Source: Pycnopodia helianthoides
Taxonomy: Eukaryota; Echinodermata; Asteroidea; Forcipulatida; Asteriidae
DNA length: 64,000 nt
Assembly (NCBI GenBank): GCA_032158295.1
Contig: CM063244.1
Coordinates: 29,452,241-29,516,240, forward strand
Direction: 5' to 3'
The notes below the pieces were generated by a model. That model was given only the letters and a program-made list of their open reading frames with translations, was not told where the DNA came from and did not search any database. The position numbers and the translations under genes were made by a program. Shown one piece after another: positions 23,101 to 35,100 of the stretch (within the stretch, counting starts at the first letter, position 1; every line of letters starts with the position of its first letter).

Positions 23101-26100
23101 TAGTGTGAGGGGTCACAGGTCAATCTCCCGATTCAATCAGTGTTGCTCGGTCTTCCCACTGAAGAGTTCAAATGAGCGAGGTTTACGATCCTGCAAATGG
23201 TTTATTTTTTAAAATGAATGTGAATTGCTTGAATGAAGTTAGCTGCACATTGTCATGGCTGATTGATTTGTAGCTGTAAAGATAGAGCTTTCATCAGAAT
23301 CTCATTGTATACACACAGTGCATTACCACAGTATGGGTGACACCCATGGTGGATTACAGCATCACTTTGTGGATCTACACAATGCTGCTTAAGAATAGGT
23401 AGGATTTGAAACTTTGCATGGTAGGATTAGTGTCTGGGGAAGTTTGCAGTTCATCACCTGAGTGCTGTAACCTCCTTATTGCAGTGGAGTGATATGTTCA
23501 TACCAAGGGCGGGGAGGCGGGGGGGGGGGGGTTGGCAAAGAAGTATTTTGGGTAGGCTTTTACTTTACCAAGAGAAAGCATTTGCAAGAAGTGCAAATGG
23601 TGCCGCATATATCTATAATCACAACAGTTTAACCTTCTCAAGTTAAATGAACACCACATGGTCCATAAAACTAAACTCTTCCAAAGCCCCCAGTTGTACA
23701 CTTCCTGTACATCCAACTCACCTGTCATAGAGTGAATTGTCTCAAAGGCTACTATTTTGGGTTTTGAACGATCAGACTTTTGCAGGAGTTCTTCAAGGTG
23801 GGTGACATCATTATGGCGGAAAACAAACCTTGGTACACCGCTGTTTCTTATTCCTTGAATCATCGAGGCATGGTTGCCGGAGTCGGAATAAATCGCACAA
23901 CCTACATGTAAAACACAATTCAAGCAAATAAGTTAATATATAAAAGCAATAAATGATATTTATTAAACGAGTGTATACCTTGACTGCAGTCATTGTTTAT
24001 AGAATTGTTATTTGTAATTTCAAAAAAATTAAAATAAATAAAATACAAAATTTAGTAACTTTAAGCTTAAAGGTAGGGTCATAGATGGGTAAAACCAGGT
24101 GAACCCACTGCAGCTGTTGAAAGTATGAAGTATTTTGAGACAGGATTAATTTTGAAGTAATAGGGTCAGGATAATTTCTCACCCAAAACATTTGAATCTA
24201 AGAAATGGTTTATGCATGAATCGTTTCTCAGATTTCTGAGGGTTGGTGTCCATTCGTGAATGCTGCGGCCAGAGATGCAATTGGTACCCGCTGCCACCTT
24301 GCTAAATGCGGACGAATTCAACATTTTTGTGAAAATACAGTTACATTTTTTTTGCTGTTTTCTCTGCAAGTAGACACTGTATTCAGCTGAAACTTTCACA
24401 TGTGACTTTTATAAGTTTCTTTATTTATAATTTTGCAACTAAACCAGTGAAAACCAATCTATGACCCTCCCTTCAAAGTGCATGTCATGACACATATTTA
24501 ATACAGGGCATAGGTGGGGATAAGAGTAGGAGAGGTCCTACCTGGTAGGGATCTAGCCAGTGTGTACAGAGTTGAATCATTTGCTACAAAGCATGAGGTA
24601 AATAGTAGACCAGAATCTTTCTGGTGTAGTTTGGCTAACGATGCTTCGAGTTGTTCATGGTACGTAGAGTTACCAGAGATGTTACGAGTTCCTCCAGAGC
24701 CAGTGCCATGCTCCTTCACTGCTTTCCTGGTGGCAGAAAACAAATTATAAGTTTAAAACAAATAAATATATATATGTATCATTGTTTTAGTCAATTTTAA
24801 GAAAGATGAATGGAATTATTGAGGAAAGCACTTTGCACTACTCAGAACCAAACATACCACATCAGTCTAAAAACTGAAATTAAAACATGATTATTTTTAT
24901 ATAAAATCTTGCTGTTCATTCTGTTCAATTTAAGCACATAGAAGTAAGTACCTCTGCTGCTTCATATACATATTGATTGTTATTTTTGTTACATGATTAC
25001 AAGCAGATAAATACCACATCAGTAGTTCATTTTCGGCTATGAATAAGATTGTGGTCCCCCCACACCTAGAAATTAAAATCCTCATTATATTTTAAGGAGT
25101 GCTATTTGTTGCACCCCTTGGACAAGGTTAGGGAGTACGGAGGAGAGCGATTGCACTCAAACTCCTTCAAAATGCAGGTCTGTTTAGTAATTAAGGGATC
25201 GGGTTGGCTCGGTGGTTTCTTCCCTGCCTTTCACCTTTCTGGACCTAGGTTTGAATCCCACTTCAGACCGGAGCCATGCATGTGGATTGCATTTTCAGTC
25301 CCTACCTGATTGCCAGGGTTTTTCCCATTAGGGATTTCCTCCCACACTATTTCTTCTTGTTTCTTAATCATCCTGTTATTGGCACTAATTGTGCTGAGCA
25401 CTGGATGTGTAATATAATTATTGAAAATAATGAAACTCGTCACAAATCCATGATAATGCAAATTATAATAAACCAGCAGGTTTTAGAAAGTACTTCATCA
25501 AAATCAACATACCCTCATATCCTCATTTATTAATTTTTACTTAATCAATTGTCATGGATAAAAGCATTTTAAGTAGATACAATTCCAGGGTGATGGTGCC
25601 ATATGGTCAAGTCAATTATTGCTTAAGGCCATATGAAAACTATTGTTCACCATCCTTGACGTTTCAAGGGGATGCACATTTAAAAAAGTTTATTCATTAC
25701 AAATTGGGTCACGCTGCTATTAATGACCAGGTTGGTCTCCCTCATTTCTTTTGGGGTACTCTAATCAACTTGGATAATTTTTTTTAAATTCCCCCCCCTC
25801 TACATCAAAATAAATACAGAGTTATCTAGAGTGAAGACTCTGAGAGTAAAATAAACATTGGGGGGGAAAAAGGACATCGCCAGATGACGTATACATTTAT
25901 GAGAGACTAATCTGGGACATGAGGGAAAGGCATAAATCAAGTCAGCTGAATTCATCAATTGACCGTATTTTTAACCACATGCTTTTAACTGCTAATTTCT
26001 TTGCATCATATTACAGTAATCTTATTTTGACAGTTTGTATGCACTTTTTGTGTGTGTCAATTACCAAATAAATAATACAAATGATAGCAATAACAATGGA

Positions 26101-29100
26101 AAAAGTAGTTTGTTTTATTTGTTTCGCATCATGTAAATTTGGTTCGCACATATGCCCTCATGCGGTCATCAGTACTGCAAATTTCCATAATGTACTTATT
26201 AGTGGTAGAAACTTCCACTAGCAGGGACAGGAAACAGAGCTTGATTCACAGCTTTGATTCACGCTTCTTGAATACAGGTAGAACTCTGTCTGGGCATATG
26301 GAGGGGACATACATGGTACATGTCTTCAATGTATTCTGGATGTAATCATGGGCTAGTCTATCAGTTGACCAATGAGGACTTTAAAGGAACATTACAGAAT
26401 TGGTTTTTGCTAACAAAACAGTTGCTGGCAGTGTAAGCACTTTATGTAATCCACCATATACATAAACTGACAAACCTGTAGAAGTTTGAGATCGATCGGC
26501 CATCTGGGTCACGAGAAATAGTGAAAAACCGATAACACGTTTGCATGAAATCATATAGATTAAAAAAATGAATAAAACGCTCACTGAGCGATAAACTCCA
26601 ATCGGAAAATTAGTTTATTCATTTCTCATCAAATATGGCATTTCAGACAGAAATATTTCAAGGGATGCTTTCTACTATCATCATCATTAGACCGTGTAAG
26701 TTTTATGTAAATCTGTGATCAAAAGTATATTTTACAATTACCAATTCTGTAATGTTCCTTTAACAATAGGGTTTTGGTGGTTTGACAGACCGAGGACGCC
26801 CTCGCTTTGATTCTGTGTACAAAACCAACAAAAAACAAAGTCCAAACAATGGGAGATCAAAGAGAAGTCCTCGCTATACCAGGTTGACAAACATGGAAAG
26901 ACGACACTTCAAGTCTTTCTCATCCACCTCAACAATCAACATCTCCTCATCAGATTCACCATGGAGCAAGAGGGAAAACAACACCATCTCCTTCCTGGAT
27001 GTTAAGTCACCCTCACAGCAGACGGTACCCTCGCCCACTCATCACAAAACAACCAGTGAAAGTGTTGCTTGCACGGTAACAGATGTTTGATCACATGCTC
27101 AAGAGTGAATTCCAATTGAGACTTGATGCAAACCCAAGGCTTTCACACCTACCCTCATACATTTTTTAACAACAAGATTGTTAAAAATTTCAAGTAAATG
27201 AGGTTTTATCAAATATTTTTGAGAATGCCGTGCCATATTGATGAAAATGATTCTAGTGCTAAAACCAGTAACCTCAGGGTCAATGGATTCACTATGAAAA
27301 TCAAACACTTGCAGGGTTCCATTTATTTGGAAATACAATTCTATGGAGATTTTGCAGGGCATATGGCATGTATGGGAATTCTTCAGAATTGTGCTGTGCA
27401 AATCTGGTGCGTATTTGAACTTCCTGGACCAAGTTGATCCCAAATATTGAGTCTTACGTGTGTGCGATTCCCTTTCTTCAAAATACTTAGAATTTAACAT
27501 TCATAGTCTATTAGTGTATGGCTCAGAAGATTTTTTGTTATTGTTGAGACTCTGCTAGGGTCGAAACGTCAGGCCACTAACATTATTTTTGCCTTTGAAA
27601 TATATGAAAGTAAAATAATTTTAACAAATCAACAAGGAAAACCTCAGAATAAGACTTGATGTCAGTTTCTGATAAACAATTAAGAACTTTGCTCATGATG
27701 TTCAATGTTATTATTAAACATATATCAAATGGTTTCATTTATATCATTTCATTTAAAATTCTGGTTGTGAAGCAAAATACTCTACTAGCCAAGAACCCCA
27801 ATGGAGAGAAGACAAATAAGTTTCAGTTTTATATATGTTGGAGGAAAACCCTTGAGAATTATTCCAGGGACTGAAAACCCAATCCACATAGTGCCCCTGC
27901 CGGGATTCGAACCAAGATTATTGCATTATCAATGCATTATCAACACTTCAGAACTGAGTTAAAAACGTACAAACTTATTTAAATATCTGGAATCTATTAT
28001 TCAAAAAAGAAAAATTATATTTTTAAAATAATCTTTCCTTGGAATGTACATACATGTATGACACTAAAAACAGATAATACGCACAAGACGCAATGTTTCT
28101 TTTGGTGACGGTAATGTGTTTTATACTCATGAAGAATGGTGAAACATCAAATACGGGCGATTGATACCACAGTGTGCCTGCCCTCTATGGTTAACCCAGG
28201 ACAGGCCATTTATGCAGTGCACTATGGGAAAAGGTTGACAAGTTTTCAGTTATTTTGCAGCACTCGCTTCATAAAGCTCAATTGTGTTTTGCAAACCAGC
28301 AAGATTGTGTCTGTCTGTGTTTACGACATAAGATGGTATTTTTTGTGAAGCTGGTGACTGATTTCTTCAAGGTGCCAAACTGCCAGTGCGCTGCTGAGTT
28401 GTTTTGGTTTCTCTGAGGTCAACTGTAGAGGGCTCACTGTATTGTGAATCACCCGTACTCAAATACAACTGTACAATAGTTGAAATGGGCAGAGGGGGGA
28501 GGCGGGAGGTGGATGGAAATGTGACATTTCACTCTTCAAGCTTTCAATACTTACATGACAGCCTCGGTGACCTTGGGATGTCGACTCATTCCCAGGTAGT
28601 CGTTGCTGCACCACACGGATATCGGCTGGCCGTCAAACTCCTCATTGCTGGAGTACTCTTGAGCATAGGGGAACGATTCCGCATAACGATTCACTTTCTT
28701 GAAGATGCGGTAGGTATGATCCTGCTTCTTACGCTCCACCTCCATATGCAGAAACTTATTGTAGTCAAATGTACCATTATCTGTTGAGAAATGTGGTACC
28801 AAGATCCAGTGAGTTTTCCATATTTGTAGCATAAATATTTTTGGTTTAATCACAGAAAAACACTTTTGAATTGTTGCAGTACCTGCTGCTAATTACAGTT
28901 GGATCTGGCTCACATCACCGGGCACACTCGATGCCCAGGCAGTTAAGATATTGGCTCTACATTGTAGGGGATAATGGGTTTAATTCCAAACTGACTAGTA
29001 TGCCTGTGGATTGTTTTTTCCTGCAGGACTCGGAATGCATTGAGTATACTCATGATATTTATTACACATTGGTGTTTAGAGTAAACCAAATAATATTCTT

Positions 29101-32100
29101 TATCTCAACGGTGCTATTCCATTCAATACCGAACAGGAATGTGAACAATTCTGTACAAACCTTTGATGAAGTTCTTCTCCATATGGTCATGGGAGACTTT
29201 TCAAGTTTGACCAAACTGCTCTTCACAACTAGAATCAAACACAAATCCACGTGTTAGAAAATCCATACATAAAAAAAACATACCAGAACTTGAACATGAT
29301 GGTTTTACAAATATTTGAAAAAATATAGAATTTGGGCTGCCTCTGGCTACCAGGCAAGCTCTGTGGTCTAGTGGTAAGACATGAGGGCCCAATTTCATGG
29401 CTCTGTTTACCATGGAAATCTTCGCTATACATGTACATGGTGTCTGTAAACACAGAATTGTCGTAAGCAAAGCCATGAAATTGGGCCCTGCTTTACTTGT
29501 ATGTAAAATGACAACGGTGGTGGATTCGAATCCCACCAGATTAATATGTCTGTGGATTTGTTTTTACTGGAATCAGGAGAGTGCTAAGTATACAGTGCTT
29601 CACACACTTAAGGGTGTTTGGGTAAAACTAAATTAATATTTTGTATCCCTGATGCAAATTTAACACTTATTTTAAAACTATTTTTACACCCCTTTGAAAT
29701 CAATATTGTGCATACCCACAGGAGATAACAAGCATCCCATGCTTTCAACATGGAAGCCAACACACTGGGTATTCTCACAGTATGGCCAATTGATACAGGC
29801 AAAATAATTGATTATTTACACAGATTTTCATTACTACAATACATTTCAGAATGTGACAGTTGATCCTTTATCCGAGAAATTAAAACTACTTTGAAAGACT
29901 CGAGGTGGACTTGTCCTTGACTTGTAAGGCCTAGCTGCGTCTTGAATTGTTAATTACTTCATTTTGACAAATAGTCACAGCATCTTTTTTCAAGTTTTTA
30001 TTTTTGAAATTTTGAAAATATAGCTCAATGTACACTGCAGATTTACACGCCCGGAATTGCAGAGGCCATGGTCTCTGTTGCCCTGGTCTTGGTACCCCTT
30101 CGGACTTGAAGATTTTCCAATAGAAGTGCCCTTTGTAAAATCAAAATGTCATTGCCCTCCCAAAGATGAAATTCCAGGCCAGAATTCACTGCTAATCTAA
30201 TATACTTGGGTCTGTAGACTCTTTTTTAATGGAAAGCTCTCATATATTTATCCTAAAATAATCCAACTTCCCCGTCAGCAATTCAATCCAATTTACAATC
30301 TAACCTTCCAGTAGAACAACTCGCCTTGGGAATTAATTGGTCTTTTCTGGAAGGTACTACTTCCAGTTCTATGTACATAGTGTGATCTATCCACAATCTA
30401 TTTGTGCTTGGTATTTATACCTGCAGGTACCAGTAATATTAAAATGTAAAACCCACAGACTTTATTCATGAGATTGTTATCGTTCGTCTCATTCCCTTGA
30501 TACAAAGGTTACACACATGTACTTGTACTAAACTAATCTGTGGGTGTGAAGGGTGTTTGGGCATTTGACTTCATGACTTCAATGCAAAAAAAGCACCTAT
30601 ACTTCCAGACATAAAAAACTATAGTTTTTTTTTAAATTTTTGTAAAATGTCAAACTTGCTTAAAAAAGCCCTGATACAAAGCAAGTACGCGCTGAGCTAC
30701 GACATTTTGCATGGATCATTTTCGTGAGAGATACATGTTCAGAGTTTTTGCAAAATGGAGAAACAACATTTTTGCCCTGACATGACGGTTTGAAAGCTGG
30801 GTTGCTGGTGCAAGCAGACAAAATATGGCACCTTGATTTTCCAGCATACTCATTAGGTAACCTGACTAATTTTTTAAATTTGTTTTGCAGTTGGGCAATT
30901 TCACTTTGAAATGAAAGGGGGACTATTGTCATGATCATAGCAGGCCTGTGACTGTGTGCATGGGATCATGAACTCTAACCCAGTTACTGCACCAGTGCGC
31001 ACTGGCCGTCTTATCACAAAGGGCGCCGTCATTATTATATGTTGATGTGACAGCGAGTAACTGGACTAGAGTTCATAATTCCATTTACAGTCACTAGGCC
31101 TGCTATTATCATGACGAAAGTCACATTTTGAGACAAATACTTGAAAAAGAAAGAGCTGCATCCATACCAAACTTCAAACTTTGACATGAATACATCTGGA
31201 CAAGCCAACATAGCTTCAAATTACAGGGCAACTTAGTGCTCTAGTCAATCAACATGGCTCTATGACAAAATCAGAAAAGAAGTACACATGTAAAAATTAT
31301 GATACTAATAATTACCTGTTTCTCTGGTTGAGGAATCAATGAGATCCGAGTCCACAATGCGAGTCAGTTTACGCCTGTCCTCAATGTTGGCCAAGAATGG
31401 ACACTTGGACATATTTGGAGTTGGTTCAGCTACTGAAGAAAAAACATGCACAAGATTTTTCACAAATTAATTAGAATCTTCTCACTTTTCATGTACATGT
31501 ACATTTCTGTATGAATAACATTTTTTGGTAAAGGGGCGGCACATAATTTGTTAACGCCATGCAGGTCTGATACTTCATGCTTCATTCTTGTAAGGGCAAG
31601 GCAGTTTCTGTCTAGTTAGTTAGTAGGCCCCTAAAGGGCACCTCAATGAGGGCAATTTAAATTTCTACAGTCATTTCAAAGGCACTAAGGCATAAGGCAA
31701 TGACCAGGGCATGGAGAAAATAGACCCTTCCCATGAAATATGTAAATTGCATATCATGCGTGCGCACTCTCCCTACTGGTTGGCAAAAATGAGTGAATAT
31801 CGCGCCTTTTTGTATGGGACTGATGGTAGCATGACGCACACCCGTTTGTGCGTCTACCTAGTGCACAACTCTACGCCGTTTGTCAAATAATAGTGTACGA
31901 TGAACATGTACGCATGCAAGAATGTAATTAGCATATTTCATGGGAAAGACCATTGCCTTTTTGAAGTATAATCACGTCTGCAATGATTTCAAAGCAGAAC
32001 CTTTACACAAAAAATAGACAGCTGATAACTTGAACTTGGTCCTTGAAAGGGCTGTAAAACAATTTTCCCCTTGAGAAAGGCACCTCTACATGTACATTTG

Positions 32101-35100
32101 TATTGAGAAAATATCAACTGGGACCTTAAAAAAAGGCCCCACAGCAATAGCAAAAGGTCTTGGGAAGGCAAATCCAGGTGTGCTTAGTTGTACCATTCTA
32201 GAAATTTATTGTATTCCAAATAAAAAACTTTAATTATGCCACTCATACATATGTACAGTGACATCTGCCAGCATTTTGATGATAAAACACCATCATAACA
32301 TGTAATCAAATTATATGCTTTCAATTTATTATTGTACAGTGCCCTTTTTCAATATTTTATGCTTTATAATGTTTTATCTTTTTAAGGGGATTTCTCTTTT
32401 GGATCTACATGGGTACTATCACCGACGTGGTTGTTTTACGAAAAAATGCATTCTATGTATTCTATTTAATTTTGTAACGTTTGGCCTGATTGTAATTCAA
32501 AGTCTTCTGTATGTATTTTATTGTTTTTTTTAAGCCAGAATGACTATTTAAATTAATATTAAAATAGGTAAATTAAATATCTTTTAACAAGGAATGTATT
32601 TACTGTGCCACACCCATGAGCCTTTTTGAGCTATATGGTACATGTAGATATTAGGGGTGCACCCCACCAAATAGGAGAAAACAGAGCGCCGAGCTCATTA
32701 ATTTTTTGTAGGCCCTCAAAATATTCTATATTAGACAGATTTGAGAGCCCCGAGAAAGTGTTTCAGTGTAAAAATGTTGCCCAATTGTGACCTGGGGTTG
32801 TCGACTTCCAGCTTGAGGTATTTTGGATGACATAGGCCCTGAAATAAATGGTCCATTTGCTGAGAGGTGTAGGGACATTTTTCAAGATTGATTTGATGTT
32901 CGGACGTTTTGAAAATTACACCTGTGAAGGGGTGTTTTTACTTGGAGGGAGAATAACTCGACGGGCCCAGGACTCCCCATATAAAATTGAGCAGAGAATA
33001 AAAGTTCAAGAGTCAATTATAATTTCTTAAGTTAAGCTGTGAGACTTTAAGTATTTTTCATGTATTTTTTAATATTTAGCATTTTGCACTGTGTGCTATG
33101 GGAGATTATTTGGTGGGGTGCACCCTGTAGGCACAGTTTGGTTTGGTTAGATCTGTATACATCCCAACCTCGTCCCCAGGGTGTGTCGAGCAGTATGAGG
33201 TTGACCGCTCTCTCACCCTGGTATTGGATCATTTGCATATCCAAAATTTTTGGGATACGTATGCAAACTAGAATAGTCTGGCTCATTTTTGAAATTCACA
33301 TCTTCGTCATAGTCTCGTGGTCCGGTACAAGATTTAATAATTGTACGGTGTAATTCTTCTAGACACTATGAATATGGAACATATGCTAATATGTAAAGTC
33401 GTTGTCCAATCAGGGTCCAAGTAAGGAGTTTCCCTCCCAGGGTTTACTATTGTAAGCATGGTTGGAAATAAAGTAACCCATGGGGATGAGGTTGGTATAC
33501 ATCCATTCCAAACAGTGCACTCCTGTAGTGTCTGACCATATCTCAACAAGGCCAATTTTGCATTATACATGTACATGTCATAGTACAAAATGACTATGTA
33601 CACCATGTTTTACATTTTAAAGTATCATAGAACTATGATACTGTAAAAATGTAAAACATGGTGTAAATATGGAAGATATTGTACAATTTATTATTGTTGA
33701 AATTATATGTGTTCTTCCTGTGCAATAAAAAAATAATAATAATAATACAATTAAATGTAGCTCTGATTAGGTGTTTTTTTGGTGGAGGTGGTTGTTTTTA
33801 ACCCTTTAAAGGTCCTACTGTCATTTTTCTCTCCTAATGTCAGCTAAGAGCAATCTCACAAAGAACTGACCTTTGAAAAATGATTGAATTTCATCCGCAT
33901 TTCATTGCCTCTTTTATTCTCACACTACCGGGCACTTTTGCTCAAATAACATTTACGAGTATCCTCCAAAATGATTATCAATAGAAATGTCTCTGACGGC
34001 AGCTTTCTCAATTGTTGACGTCGGTGGAAAAGCTATCTTTGGAGTAACATTATTATTAAATAATACCGAAGCCGGCTCTTTGTACATTTCAGAGAAAAAA
34101 ACATGTATCAAATTTTATCGAGTCTGTGTGTGAGTCTAGAAATAAAACATTGAAATATGTGCAATCTGACACTGAAAGGGGATATGTGGGTCCACTGAGC
34201 TTGAAAAATGCTTTTATACAAATGTAAGTTGTTAAAAATTTGTAAAGAAAGTGATTGATTTATGGAAAGCATTGGATAGCTAGTTTGATGGGGGTAGAGA
34301 AAACAGGGCTGCAGGATGGTACCCTGGAAATTATTAATGCTGACACAGGGATGCAATCAATATATTTTTTTGAAATTATACCTATCAACTAAAACATCCT
34401 CCCCCAAATCCGACCCAGTATTATACACAAAAACATGTACAGTGTACGGACATATGATCTGATGTACATGTACTTAGTGCACTGAAGGCAACGTGACCCA
34501 GCATGAACTCCACAATGTACCCATACCATGGACATGATGGAAAGTACAATGTACTTTCTGCAGCCATTCCAACATTCTCCTCAAGTGTGCTCCAAACTTT
34601 TTGGGGCATTCTTACTGTCTCAGTTCCTGTGTACGTTATTACATGATCGACAATCGACATATCTAGCGCCCTCTCTATGAATACGTTCACTACTGGAGCG
34701 AACGTACTTGAGAATATCTCAACTACTACAGGGGTGTGCCTTCCTACACAGCCTTCCCATATATTACACCTAGCTGCCTAGGGTATACATTACAGGTACA
34801 CACATGACACAGCAGTACCATGTATCCTGTCCAACAAAACCTCAAAATTCTACTTCCCGGAATTGAAGGTCCACGGATGAATTTTTTTGGATTGTTTCTG
34901 CACTTCCTTTCCTTACTTCCTTCAGCTGATATTTAGCTTAAAGGCACTGTGCCCTAAATTTATAAGATTTTATGATTCAGCCGCATTAAATAAACAATTA
35001 AAAATGCTTTCCCCACCTGAGCGGAATTATTCTAGCCATTAATTAATGATTTGTTTTGTCCAAGGCACTCTGTTTTCTCATTGAGTACAGTTTTTAATGG

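Noticed and set aside
27535..27575. Hammerhead ribozyme in the GACTCTGC...GGTCGAAACGTC segment
   Set aside because: GAAA and a GTC are present, but the CTGATGA core and a closed stem are lacking.
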